Positions 1-7,769 of a stretch of DNA of 64,000 bases are shown in pieces. The DNA lies in the NCBI GenBank assembly GCA_017431745.1, contig JAFRKK010000010.1, positions 1 through 64,000 of the forward strand, in the 5' to 3' direction. Below the pieces are notes generated by a model. The model was not told the origin of the DNA, did no database searches, and saw nothing but the letters and a program-made list of their open reading frames with translations. The DNA comes from Candidatus Saccharimonadota bacterium (lineage in GTDB: Bacteria > Patescibacteriota > Saccharimonadia > Saccharimonadales > Saccharimonadaceae). The translations under genes and the position numbers were made by a program. Within the stretch, counting starts at the first letter, position 1. Every line of letters begins with the position of its first letter.

Positions 1-777
1 CGCCCCATATTGCGTCCAATAGTCCGGAAAACCCATCAGACGCTCACACTCTAGGGGAGTAAATCTCCTGACTCGACCATTTTTCTCTAATACTCCAGGC
101 TGGTTATAATTGCCCAACCCTTTATAACTGGCGATAATGGTGTTGGCAGTGTCTCTGAATTTGACTACATCTCGGCTTTTGCTGTAGCTGATGATTCTAT
201 TTTCGTCAAAATGTGTCTTATATAAGGGCTTAAGTGGAAATATCGGCTCGCTGGGGACTTTTCCAAGAACTCCGACAATGATAACACGCTCTCGCTCTTG
301 GGGGACGCCATAATGCGAGCTGTTGAGCACATTCCACTCCACATACAGCCCCAGTTCTGCCAATTCACTAAGGATTGTGGAGAAACTTGTTCCACCAGCG
401 TTGCCGAGGATTGCCTTAACATTTTCGAGAACAATGATTTTAGGTCGTTTTTCTTTAATGATTCTGATGAGGTCATAGACGAGTTGCCCTCGTTCGTCCT
501 CAAGTCCTTTTCTTTTGCCTGCGGTGCTGTAGCTTTGGCAGCAGAATCCGGCAACAAGGATGTCGAAATCTGGTAATTCTTTTGCGTTGATTTTAGTGAT
601 GTCTCCATAGTTTTTGTTTCCTGGAAAATGATTCTGATAAACAGCCTCGGCGAATTTGTCGATTTCTGCATGTCCTATACACTCTGCCTCTAGACCTGCG
701 GATTTTGCTGCGTTCTCAAGCCCTAGCTCAAAACCGCCAATGCCACTAAATGCCGAGAAATACTTAATCTTTTTCAT
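1..777 (-). CDS. DNA (cytosine-5) methyltransferase, C-terminus cut by window edge
   Basis: Reading the minus strand from the ATG at 777 gives 259 uninterrupted codons running off the window start, so the C-terminus is missing. C5-methyltransferase motifs appear in order: motif I FSGIGGFE near residue 10, the catalytic motif IV as GFCCQSYS near residue 80, motif VI ENV (LENVKAIL), motif VIII QERERV, and the start of motif IX (TPLECERLMGFP) at the window edge. The family transfers a methyl group from SAM to C5 of cytosine and belongs to restriction-modification or to orphan methylation. Motif IV is normally PCQ; here the proline before the catalytic cysteine is a second cysteine. A TACAAT -10 lies upstream near 805-815 and I see no clear ribosome-binding site. 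Any cognate nuclease would lie outside the window. The frame is well supported by motif order; the target sequence cannot be read. Confidence 0.9.
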   Translation of the reverse strand, partial: MKKIKYFSAFSGIGGFELGLENAAKSAGLEAECIGHAEIDKFAEAVYQNHFPGNKNYGDITKINAKELPDFDILVAGFCCQSYSTAGKRKGLEDERGQLVYDLIRIIKEKRPKIIVLENVKAILGNAGGTSFSTILSELAELGLYVEWNVLNSSHYGVPQERERVIIVGVLGKVPSEPIFPLKPLYKTHFDENRIISYSKSRDVVKFRDTANTIIASYKGLGNYNQPGVLEKNGRVRRFTPLECERLMGFPDYWTQYGA

Positions 778-930
778 TTTTGTTTTAACTCTTTACTAAC
801 TCTATTGTAGCAAGCGGGCGTTTTTAGATGTTCTAGGCTTCATGGCATTATGCCTTGAAACTAAACTACTATGCCAATTTATATGCCAACATCGCAAAAT
901 GGTTATGGACAATTATGGATTATGGTGGAA

Positions 931-959
931 TTGTCAAATTGGTGTGAGTTTTATATAAT
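931..959 (+). promoter_or_regulatory. Promoter of tRNA-Ser(CGA)
   Basis: TTGTCA at 931-936 and TATAAT at 954-959 are separated by 17 bases, with the tRNA 5' end at 968. This is a textbook housekeeping promoter and argues that the tRNA gene just downstream is expressed. Confidence 0.7.
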
Positions 960-967
960 TAGGGGCA

Positions 968-1057
968 GGAAGTTTTGTGGGATTTGGGCATTACGTGCCT
1001 CGAAATCGTGTGGGCGGGTTAACCGTCTCGAAGGTTCGAATCCTTTCGCTTCCGCCA
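968..1057 (+). tRNA. tRNA-Ser (anticodon CGA), encoded CCA
   Basis: The 90-base gene has the class II layout: acceptor GGAAGTT with CGCTTCC (the seventh pair is a T-C mismatch), a three-pair D stem, anticodon loop CTCGAAA, a long variable arm (GGCGG with CCGTC), a T arm with TTCGAAT, discriminator G and encoded CCA. The anticodon stem has a mismatch at pair 31-39 next to the loop; the tRNA-Ser at 48508 has one at the same place. A good promoter precedes it and a terminator-like hairpin follows. The weak D arm and acceptor mismatch leave some chance of a decaying gene. A second copy of its 3' end lies at 1120-1137. Confidence 0.7.
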
Positions 1058-1062
1058 AAAAT

Positions 1063-1096
1063 GAAAGAAGAGAGCTTGCTCTCTTATTTCGTTTTT
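1063..1096 (+). terminator. Rho-independent terminator of tRNA-Ser(CGA)
   Basis: Arms 1063-1075 and 1078-1090 pair over 12 of 13 positions around a TT turn, followed by five T residues at 1092-1096. Confidence 0.7.
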
Positions 1097-1119
1097 GAAG
1101 GGAGCAAAAAAGGATGACT

Positions 1120-1137
1120 ATCCTTTCTCTTCCGCCA
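1120..1137 (+). repeat. Direct copy of the tRNA-Ser 3' end
   Basis: These 18 bases match 1040-1057 (T-arm 3' strand, acceptor 3' strand and CCA) at all but one position, 80 bases downstream. No matching 5' half of a second tRNA is present. It may be an attachment-site scar or the remnant of a duplicated tRNA. Confidence 0.7.
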
Positions 1138-1205
1138 TTTTCCTTAAACCCCTGGAGCTATTTTTTTGTGATATAATAGAGGTAAATTAGGGAGGAGTTT
1201 CCGAG

Positions 1206-2219
1206 ATGGCCGAGGAGGATATAGAGAAAAGAATCGAGATTTATAAAGGCCTTGAAGGTGAAGTAGTTTTTGATGTAGATGCGAAGAATGAGACAATTTG
1301 GGCAACGCGGGCACAAATAGCACAGATTTTTGGAGTGACACCAAGAAACATATCTGACCATTTAAACAATATTTACGAGACTGGTGAACTTCAAGAAAAA
1401 CGAACTAGGAAGAAAAACTTCCTAGTTCGAACAGAGGGGAAACGAACAGTTCGACGTGAAGTTGACTTATACAATTTAGATGTAATTATTTCGGTGGGGT
1501 ACCGGGTGAATTCAAAAAAGGCGACGAATTTTAGGATTTGGGCGACGTCAGTGCTGAAGAAGTTTGTAACGGACGGCGTGGCGGTGAACGAGCGGCGGCT
1601 TGAGGCTATCGTTCAGAAAAAAGAAGTGAAGAAGTTGCGCGACGTGGAAGAAATGATGGCATTGGTGAGGCGGTTGACAGCGCGAAATGAGCTAGACGCA
1701 GGGGAAGCAAATGGAGTACTTGAGGTAATTTCGAAATATGCTGGAAGTTTTAAAACTTTGGAAGAGTACGATGACGGACACATTGACCTGTCTTTTATGG
1801 GGAAGAAAAAGCGAGTAAAAGAGTTGACGGTAGAAATGTGTGTTAATGCAGTAGATAGTCTTCGAGCGAACGTGGGAGGGTCGGATTTGTTTGGAAAAGA
1901 ACGAAGTGGAAGCTTTGAGGGGAGTCTCGCGGCGATTTTCCAGAGCTTTGAGGGGAAGGATTTATACCCTTCGACACAAGCGAAGGCGGCGAATTTGTTA
2001 TATTTTGTGATTAAGGATCATCCGTTTTATGATGGAAATAAACGGATTGGGTCACTTTTGTTTATTCTGTTTTTGACTTTGAATGATTGCCATTTGACAG
2101 AGAGCGGAGAAACAAAGATCTCAGACCGGGCTTTGACGGCGATTGCGCTTTTAATTGCGGAGTCGGAACCGAAGGAAAAGGAGCTGATAGTGTCCTTGGT
2201 TTGCAAATTATTAGAGTAA
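1206..2219 (+). CDS. RhuM-type DNA-binding domain fused to Fic/Doc domain
   Basis: The 337-residue protein starts at an ATG behind GGAGGAG. The N-terminal part (about 10-150) has the virulence-protein RhuM pattern: an ATRAQIAQIFGV helix-turn-helix-like segment, then DLYNLDVIISVGYRVNS and FRIWAT. A charged linker follows, and the C-terminal part carries a Fic/Doc catalytic motif HPFYDGNKRIG at residues 272-282. Fic/Doc enzymes transfer AMP or a related group from nucleotides to target proteins, and Doc-type members act as toxins. The motif has K-R where many AMPylators have G-R, closer to the Doc subgroup. No antitoxin-sized gene adjoins it. The RhuM-Fic fusion is a known architecture; its target is unknown. 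It has its own TATAAT near 1171 and may be read on into the next gene. Confidence 0.85.
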   Translation: MAEEDIEKRIEIYKGLEGEVVFDVDAKNETIWATRAQIAQIFGVTPRNISDHLNNIYETGELQEKRTRKKNFLVRTEGKRTVRREVDLYNLDVIISVGYRVNSKKATNFRIWATSVLKKFVTDGVAVNERRLEAIVQKKEVKKLRDVEEMMALVRRLTARNELDAGEANGVLEVISKYAGSFKTLEEYDDGHIDLSFMGKKKRVKELTVEMCVNAVDSLRANVGGSDLFGKERSGSFEGSLAAIFQSFEGKDLYPSTQAKAANLLYFVIKDHPFYDGNKRIGSLLFILFLTLNDCHLTESGETKISDRALTAIALLIAESEPKEKELIVSLVCKLLE

Positions 2220-2239
2220 AGTGATATAATGGAGGTATT

Positions 2240-2986
2240 ATGGGAGAGAGGACTAAATCTAAAGTGACGAAAAATAAAAAAGGTGGGCTAAAATCGGGGC
2301 GACAAAAGCTAAAAGCAAAAATGCTAAAATCATATTACGGTAATCCGATGAAGGATATGAAGTTGATTGCGATTACCGGAACGACAGGTAAAGTAACGGT
2401 TGCTCATTATGTACATGAGATTCTGAAAGCTTCAGGGGAACAGGTGGCAGTGCTAGCTTCGGATCAGCCATTTAAGCTGGGGATGCTACATAAGTTTTTG
2501 TCAGATGCGTGGAAAGCCGGGGCAAATTATGTGGTGGTAACGGTGCCGGCAGAGGGACTACGCGATAATATTTTCTATGGCTTGCCGGTGCACGTGGCAG
2601 CGATGACAAACTTTGTGACGGCGGGACTGAAAGATATGGAACCGGAGGAGTATCTAGATAACGAAAAAACTTTGTTTGATATGAAGCCGGAATATGTGAT
2701 ACTTAATCATGATGATATGAATTATGAAACCTTTTCAGAATTTAAAGGCTCGAAGGGAACAGTGACGTTTGGCATATCAAGCTCGGATGTGAAGATATTG
2801 AATTCCAAATTATATGGTAAAGGAGCTGAGGCGACGATGTCAATTGGGGGCGAAATCGCAACACTAGCAACCTTTGTGACTGGGGAAACAGCAATATCTT
2901 ATATGGCTTGTGCGGCGGCGATTGCGACGACGCTGGGGATCTCCAACGACAAGATTATCGATGGTATTGCTAATTACGAGGTATAA
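2240..2986 (+). CDS. MurE-like central domain protein with degenerate active site
   Basis: The 248-residue protein aligns along its length with the N-terminal and central parts of the MurE encoded convergently at 3146-4393 and stops where MurE would enter its C-terminal ligase domain. Its P-loop is GTTGKVT (residues 47-53) where MurE has GTNGKTT; the EVTSHA segment is replaced by TVPAEG, and the HEHLDYH region is not conserved. A lysine-rich tail of about 30 residues precedes the domain. With the ligase domain and key nucleotide-site residues missing, I infer it is not an active ligase; a regulatory or scaffolding paralogue is possible. TATAAT at about 2223 with GGAGG overlapping the short leader suggests its own promoter. 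Confidence 0.65.
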   Translation: MGERTKSKVTKNKKGGLKSGRQKLKAKMLKSYYGNPMKDMKLIAITGTTGKVTVAHYVHEILKASGEQVAVLASDQPFKLGMLHKFLSDAWKAGANYVVVTVPAEGLRDNIFYGLPVHVAAMTNFVTAGLKDMEPEEYLDNEKTLFDMKPEYVILNHDDMNYETFSEFKGSKGTVTFGISSSDVKILNSKLYGKGAEATMSIGGEIATLATFVTGETAISYMACAAAIATTLGISNDKIIDGIANYEV

Positions 2987-3165
2987 TTACTAAAGTCTTT
3001 TTGACAGCTGGACTTGTTTGCCGTAATTATTACAACACAAGGCAAGAAAAAATCTCCTTATTCGCCCTTCGGGCTAGGGGAGATTTTTTCATTGTTGAGT
3101 TGTAATAATTACGCAAACAAATCTGGTCTAAATCTCATTATGCTGTCAAAAAGACTTTAGTAATT
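2985..3165. repeat. Nested palindrome 1 between convergent genes, with terminator core
   Basis: Outer arms 2985-3008 and 3142-3165 are perfectly complementary over 24 bases. Inside them 3014-3036 pairs with 3099-3120 with a single bulge. The core 3047-3057 with 3079-3089 is a terminator hairpin with A and T runs usable in both directions. Between outer and inner stems the left side reads TGGAC and the right side begins ATCT. The right outer arm contains the last codons and TGA stop of murE; the left arm begins at the stop of the upstream gene. It probably ends transcription from both sides. Confidence 0.85.
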
Positions 3166-4393
3166 TCCTCGTGACTGCGATGTCTTCAAAATCGTGGGGG
3201 CCGTCGGCACGAAGAATGGTTTTTTCGTGGCCTTTGCCAAGGATGAGAACGAGATCGCCTTTTTTGGCTTTCTTCAGGGCGAGTGCGATAGCCTCTTTGC
3301 GATCAGGTTCGAGGAATAAGTCTTTGCCTTCTTTTTTGCCGGCTTTTTTAGCGCCTTTGACAAAGCCCTGCATGATTTGCTCTAGTGGTTCGTCGCGGGA
3401 ATCATCTTCGGTAATAATGACGATATCAGAATTTTTGCCGAGAATTTCGCCACGAATGGGGCGAGTAGAGGGGTCGCGCCGGCCAGCACCGCCATGAACG
3501 GTGATGATACGGCCTTTGTGGCCTTTGACGGAATTAAAGACCTTTTCGATGGCATCGGGGGCATGGGCATAATCGACAATTACGGTAAAGTTTTGACCTT
3601 CGTCAATCACATTCATGCGACCCTCAACGGACGCCAAGGACTTGATGCCTTGCGTGATTTGCTTAGAGCTGAGGCCAATTTTTTCACCTACTACGGCGGC
3701 GGCAAGGGAATTATAGACATTAAACTCGCCCGGAATCTTAGTTTCAATATTCATGTCATGATATAAATATTTGACACCATCAACCTGTAACTGGATTTTT
3801 TCGGGTTTATTTTGACCGGATTTTATACCATAAGTGATATAATCTTTGGCGATTGTTTTATAGTATTTGGTGGCTGGGTCGTCGGCGTTAAGAATGCTAA
3901 ATTTGGCGCTAGCGAACAATTTACCCTTGGCGTTGCGATAACCGGTGAGAGTTTTGTGGTAATCGAGATGTTCGTGAGTGAGGTTAGTGAAAACTCCAAT
4001 TTCAATTGGAATACCTAAGGTGCGGTACTCAGAGAGTGCATGAGAGGTCACTTCAAGAACTAGGAACTTAGCGCCGGAGTCGGCGATTTCTTTGATGCGT
4101 CGGTTGAGGGTGGCGGCATCGACAGTGGTCATGTGGCCGAGTTCGGGCTTCAATTTATCTACGCCGTAAGCCACAGTAGTCATAAGGCCAGTTTTAAAGC
4201 CTGCGGTTTTTAACATATTCCAAATCATGAAACAGGTAGTGGTTTTGCCGTTAGTGCCAGTGACGGCAATGACGCGAAGATTTTTGGCTGGGAAGCCGTT
4301 TTTGGTGCTGGCAACGACGGCTTGAATAAAGTGGTAGGGAAGAACCGCTTGATTATAGAAGGGTAGTTTTTCTAGAGTGGTTTTGATGCTCAT
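3146..4393 (-). CDS. murE: UDP-N-acetylmuramyl peptide ligase (MurE family)
   Basis: The 415-residue protein has the Mur ligase P-loop GTNGKTT at residues 46-52, the EVTSHAL and THEHLDYH segments of the MurE substrate site, a GRMN linker to the C-terminal domain, and the HGGAGRRDPSTRP and LGKGHE signatures. MurE adds the third amino acid to UDP-MurNAc-L-Ala-D-Glu in the cytoplasm. The family is usually 480-500 residues; the N-terminal UDP-binding domain is much reduced here. The residue-selecting motif, DNPR in meso-diaminopimelate enzymes, reads DDSRDE, so the amino acid added cannot be assigned. The gene follows the exporter genes with an 11-base gap and is probably in one operon with them. 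The TGA stop lies inside palindrome 1. Confidence 0.9.
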   Translation of the reverse strand: MSIKTTLEKLPFYNQAVLPYHFIQAVVASTKNGFPAKNLRVIAVTGTNGKTTTCFMIWNMLKTAGFKTGLMTTVAYGVDKLKPELGHMTTVDAATLNRRIKEIADSGAKFLVLEVTSHALSEYRTLGIPIEIGVFTNLTHEHLDYHKTLTGYRNAKGKLFASAKFSILNADDPATKYYKTIAKDYITYGIKSGQNKPEKIQLQVDGVKYLYHDMNIETKIPGEFNVYNSLAAAVVGEKIGLSSKQITQGIKSLASVEGRMNVIDEGQNFTVIVDYAHAPDAIEKVFNSVKGHKGRIITVHGGAGRRDPSTRPIRGEILGKNSDIVIITEDDSRDEPLEQIMQGFVKGAKKAGKKEGKDLFLEPDRKEAIALALKKAKKGDLVLILGKGHEKTILRADGPHDFEDIAVTRKLLKSF

Positions 4394-4403
4394 TTTTACT
4401 CCT

Positions 4404-5636
4404 TTAACGATAATGCTTTAGTGAGTCAATTGGGTTCTTAGTGGCGGCTTTCAGTGCTGGGTAGATACCGAAAATTATGCCAACGATGAGGGTGGTTAAG
4501 AAGGTGATGGCGATAATGTGCCAACTAATATAGGGGGCAAACGGAGTGACTACGGAAAGGAGGAAGGCCAGAATATAACCGAGAACTAGACCGAAAATAC
4601 CGCCAAGTATAGAAAGGATTAGGGCTTCAAAGAGGAATTGAATAAGTATATTGCGAGAGGAGGCACCGACGGCTTTTCGGATACCAATTTCGTGGGTACG
4701 CTCGGCGACGGAAACCAACATGATATTCATAACACCGATACCGCCAACCACCAGAGAAATACCAGCGACAATAGCCAACATACCAGAAACAATGGTAAAG
4801 AGGTTGCTGGCGGGATGAGTGATATCGTCGCCATAAGCAACGGTGAAGTTTTTATCGCCTTGTTTTTGGTTTTCGAGGGCCTGCTTGATATCCTCGGATA
4901 TAGTAGCAAGACTATCAGTGTTTTCTGCTTTGACATTAATCTGTTGAATTTGGGTGGAGCCAGTGATTTTATTGAGAGAGCTAACATCCATGATAAGAGC
5001 GTTGTCATAGTCGATATTGTCAAAGTTGATGGACTTATCGATTTCGTCTAGTACGCCGGCAACCATAAATTTTTCTCCCATGATGGTGATGCTTTTGCCG
5101 ACGGTGGTGTTAATAGTGTTAAACAGCGCTAGGGAAAGGGTATGGCCGAGAACGACAGATTTGCTATCTTCGGTATTGGTGAGGAAGGAGCCGTAGCGAA
5201 GAGCTAATGGCTCAATTTTTACATAGTCGCTGTTGGTGCCAAGAATTGGCACAGAGTCGAAAGTGTTCTTTTCAGAGGCGACGGTGTTAGTAGAAATGGC
5301 AATCGGGGCGACAGCGGAAACGTGGTTGACGCCTTTGATTGCTTTGACATCGTTAATCGAGAGATTGGACGCCTGAAAGGAGTTTGCAGAGGTCAATTCT
5401 TCGACGATATTGGTGAGGTTATCCTTGGTAGAGCTTGGCCGGACAACGATGAGATCGGCGCCGATTTCTTTGGTTTGCTCCTTGACGAGGTTAGAAATGC
5501 TACCCATTAGAGAGAGAATGAGAATAATGCTAGCAACACCGATGGCGATACCAAGACAGGTCAGAAAAGAGCGGGTGCGGTTATCTTTAATCGCAGCGCG
5601 GGCGAGACGATAGTGAGTTCTAACGAGAAGTGCCAT
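4404..5636 (-). CDS. MacB/FtsX-type ABC transporter permease
   Basis: The 410-residue protein has the MacB layout: one N-terminal membrane helix (about 20-45), a large extracytoplasmic domain (about 50-270), then three membrane helices in an FtsX domain (about 275-400) with the GGIGVMNIMLVSV and ERTHEIGIRKAVGA signatures. It would form the membrane part of an exporter or mechanotransmitting complex powered by the ATPase encoded just upstream. Its ATG overlaps the ATPase stop codon by one base, which indicates translational coupling. MacB homologues handle peptides, antibiotics or lipoproteins; no substrate can be read from this sequence. Confidence 0.9.
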   Translation of the reverse strand: MALLVRTHYRLARAAIKDNRTRSFLTCLGIAIGVASIILILSLMGSISNLVKEQTKEIGADLIVVRPSSTKDNLTNIVEELTSANSFQASNLSINDVKAIKGVNHVSAVAPIAISTNTVASEKNTFDSVPILGTNSDYVKIEPLALRYGSFLTNTEDSKSVVLGHTLSLALFNTINTTVGKSITIMGEKFMVAGVLDEIDKSINFDNIDYDNALIMDVSSLNKITGSTQIQQINVKAENTDSLATISEDIKQALENQKQGDKNFTVAYGDDITHPASNLFTIVSGMLAIVAGISLVVGGIGVMNIMLVSVAERTHEIGIRKAVGASSRNILIQFLFEALILSILGGIFGLVLGYILAFLLSVVTPFAPYISWHIIAITFLTTLIVGIIFGIYPALKAATKNPIDSLKHYR

Positions 5637-6493
5637 TATTTTTTTCTCCCTTTTTTAGATTTCTTATGTTTTTTGGGTTTTTCCTCAGGATTTTTTTCGG
5701 GAGTTTCGGGTTTTTTCTCGGTGGAGGTAATTATTTCAGGTTCTTCGGCTTTTTTGCGTTTTTTGATTTTTACACTAATCGGCTGAGGAAGATTTGCATC
5801 AGCGACGGTTTTAACATCGGTGTCGATTTGGCCGTCGAGCATATTGATGACACGAGTAGCATAGCTAGTTAAAGCAGGGTTGTGGGTTACCATAATAATC
5901 GTGTTGCCTTCTTCGTGAATAGCCTTCAGCTCCTCCATCACGATGTGGGAGGCACGGGAATCAAGGTTACCAGTAGGCTCATCTGCGAGGATGATTTCTG
6001 GGTCACCGACGATAGCTCTAGCGATAGCAACACGTTGTTGCTGGCCGCCGGAGAGCTGATAGGGAAGATAGTATTCGCGCTCGTTTAGGTGAAACCTTTT
6101 TAGGGCGTTTGATGCATTTTTTAGTTGCGCCGTCTTAGAATAGCCGGTATAGACTAGTGGTAGGGCAACATTATCGATAACGGTTAAATCTTCGATTAAA
6201 TTAAAGTTTTGAAAAACAAAGCCGATTTTTTTGGCTCGTAGTTTGGCCTGGCGCCGGGCTGAAATATTGGCGACATTTTCGCCGTTTAAGATGTATTCGC
6301 CATGCGAGGCGCGGTCTAGTAGCCCAATAATATTAAGCAAAGTGGTTTTACCACAACCGGATGGCCCCATAATCATGATAAATTCACCGCGCTTAATAGT
6401 TAAATCAAAGTCTTTTAAGGCGTAGGATTCGGTATCGCCGTAACCATAACGCTTGGTTAAACCTTTTAATTCGATTAGTATATTTTCGCTCAC
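5636..6493 (-). CDS. ABC transporter ATP-binding protein (MacB/LolD type)
   Basis: The 285-residue protein begins at GTG, with GGAGAA upstream. Walker A GPSGCGKT is at 43-50, the Q-loop FQNFNL near 95, signature LSGGQ at 147-151, Walker B ILADEP at about 168-173 and the H-loop MVTHN near 203. The domain is followed by about 60 residues rich in K, E and P that are not part of the usual fold. It pairs with the permease encoded next and is translationally coupled to it. The upstream region contains the second copy of a tRNA 3' end, so the transcript may begin within or beyond the tRNA gene. Confidence 0.92.
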   Translation of the reverse strand: MSENILIELKGLTKRYGYGDTESYALKDFDLTIKRGEFIMIMGPSGCGKTTLLNIIGLLDRASHGEYILNGENVANISARRQAKLRAKKIGFVFQNFNLIEDLTVIDNVALPLVYTGYSKTAQLKNASNALKRFHLNEREYYLPYQLSGGQQQRVAIARAIVGDPEIILADEPTGNLDSRASHIVMEELKAIHEEGNTIIMVTHNPALTSYATRVINMLDGQIDTDVKTVADANLPQPISVKIKKRKKAEEPEIITSTEKKPETPEKNPEEKPKKHKKSKKGRKK

Positions 6494-6517
6494 CTGTTTT
6501 CTCCATGGATTCTAATT

Positions 6518-6536
6518 TGGCGGAAGGGACAAGATT
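6518..6536 (-). repeat. Direct copy of the tRNA-Ser(GGA) 3' end
   Basis: The 19 bases match the tRNA 3' end at 6587-6605 with one change and have the same orientation, 69 bases downstream of it. The intervening stretch (6537-6586) has two small GC-rich hairpins, including ATCCC pairing with GGGAT. This is the same arrangement as downstream of the tRNA-Ser at 968. Confidence 0.75.
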
Positions 6537-6586
6537 GAGGAATCCCTCGCTACGCTCGGGATGCGAACTTGCGTTCCGCTTGATTT

Positions 6587-6676
6587 TGGCGGAAGGGACA
6601 GGATTTGAACCTGCGAACGAGTTGCCCCGTTACACGCTTTCCAAGCGTGCGCCTTAAACCACTCGGCCACCCTTCC
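6587..6676 (-). tRNA. tRNA-Ser (anticodon GGA), encoded CCA
   Basis: The 90-base class II tRNA has acceptor GGAAGGG pairing with CCCTTCC, D arm with GAGTGGTT, anticodon loop TTGGAAA between ACGCT-type stems, a long variable arm, a T arm with TTCAAAT, discriminator G and an encoded CCA. A TAGAAT -10 lies at 6688-6693 upstream. It reads UCC and UCU serine codons. Confidence 0.95.
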
Positions 6677-6718
6677 GTCTTGTAATTATTCTAGCACGTT
6701 TTACTGGGGAAATAAAGA

Positions 6719-7429
6719 CTATTTTAATTTTTGATAGTGATTGTGTAGGGCTGCAAGTGAACTGCTAATTACTAGCATCACGGAGCAAAAAACAAGATAG
6801 ACGAGAGGAATTACATAATAATTACCACCAAAGGTTAGCCCATAAAAGTCGGGCCAAATTTTAATAATGCAGACACAAAAGATATAGGGTGAAGAATAGA
6901 TTACTGGGGGTAAAATAGCAAGGAGACAAGGTTTTAGGCCAATTTTTGTTTCAGTTTTAAAAAAGAAAATATAACAAATAGCACCGAGGATTGGATTTAG
7001 AAAATGAAGGAAGAACATTTGCTCTAGTAGCATATCAAAATAATTCCTGCCACTAATGGCGCGCATAGGAGCAAGAAAGAATAATACTGTGAGACAGGTG
7101 AGCATCGTAGAACTAGCGGCAACCAAATACCAAGTGGCAAGTTTAGTAGAAAGCCCTTTTTGGGGATGTCTTATAGCGATGGTGGCGGAGATTAAAGCAA
7201 CTAGTCCTAAGAAGATGTTGCTTAAAATTGTGAACGAAACAATGTGGTGCCAGTACTCAATTTTAACACCACCAAATGCACCGCTAGCAAGTTGGGCGGC
7301 GCCAGCAGTGGTGCCAGCATCAAGGCGAGTGGCACGGCCGCCGAAAATCAGAGTTGAAATCACGGCGATGAGCATGGTGACAAAAATAAATAAGTTCAAG
7401 TAAATGAAGGCTTTACGAGTAGTGGTCAT
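6719..7429 (-). CDS. Polytopic membrane protein, possibly Pr6Pr/FAR-17a-like
   Basis: I chose the ATG at 7429 (MTTTRKAFIY) because the upstream extension is polar and overlaps the palindrome region. The 236-residue product has about six hydrophobic segments. The arrangement (a loop with a W-H-H motif before helix 2, FFLHFLNPIL in helix 4, paired helices at the end) resembles the Pr6Pr / FAR-17a/AIG1-like membrane family, whose bacterial function is unknown. That similarity is by eye. It lies alone between tRNA-Ser and palindrome 2, both of which separate it from its neighbours. Confidence 0.7.
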   Translation of the reverse strand: MTTTRKAFIYLNLFIFVTMLIAVISTLIFGGRATRLDAGTTAGAAQLASGAFGGVKIEYWHHIVSFTILSNIFLGLVALISATIAIRHPQKGLSTKLATWYLVAASSTMLTCLTVLFFLAPMRAISGRNYFDMLLEQMFFLHFLNPILGAICYIFFFKTETKIGLKPCLLAILPPVIYSSPYIFCVCIIKIWPDFYGLTFGGNYYVIPLVYLVFCSVMLVISSSLAALHNHYQKLK

Positions 7430-7498
7430 ATTATTATGATAGCACAACTTATCTAATGGAACTCCAAACTTAAATTTTTCTTCGCGGTTCACTCATTA

Positions 7499-7739
7499 GA
7501 ACTCTAATCACTACTTTTCAAAACTGGACTTGGCAGTTAGTAATCTTTACAAGATTCGTCAGGCGCTCGCGTCTTATGCTCAACCTACAGTGGTTTCTGT
7601 TATTCTTATTGGCTCTTACCCATAATATATGCAAATGGACTATTGACCTACTCAGGATGGACGCTCACGCACTGGAATATTGTAAAGATTACAACGGGCC
7701 AAATCTATTTAATGCTTTGAAAAGTAGTGATTGGAGTTC
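7499..7739. repeat. Nested palindrome 2, downstream of FISUMP gene 1
   Basis: Outer arms 7499-7522 and 7716-7739 pair at 23 of 24 positions. Inner stems are TTGGC at 7530-7534 with GCCAA at 7698-7702, then 7540-7552 with 7680-7692 (13 of 13), with weaker GC-rich pairing inside. Left of the inner stem lies ACTGGAC, right of it ATCTATTTAATGC, the same signature as in palindromes 1 and 7. A short reading frame at 7576-7773 lies wholly across this structure and is not a gene. The element starts 30 bases after the FISUMP stop codon and is likely its 3' end structure. Confidence 0.85.
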
Positions 7740-7769
7740 CATGAAAACGCGTGCCGCCACCCGCGAAAA

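Noticed and set aside
165-671. Minus-strand open frame of 168 codons
   Set aside because: It is a shifted frame inside the methyltransferase gene, whose motifs read in another frame from the ATG at 777.
871-1098. Open frame of 75 codons on the plus strand
   Set aside because: It runs through the promoter, the tRNA-Ser(CGA) and its terminator; no coding character.
961-1137. tmRNA 3' end
   Set aside because: The 968-1057 stretch folds as a complete class II tRNA with a CGA anticodon and its own promoter; no tag-peptide frame is present.
1-2219. Prophage
   Set aside because: Only a methyltransferase and a RhuM-Fic gene are present; no structural, replication or lysis genes.
2985-3165. Insertion sequence or integron attC site
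   Set aside because: No transposase or integrase gene is present, and the RYYYAAC/GTTRRRY core sites of attC are not seen.
5636-5820. Frameshifted or fused C-terminus of the ABC ATPase
   Set aside because: The K/E/P-rich tail is continuous in frame and ends exactly at the coupled permease start; low-complexity tails are common and need no frameshift.
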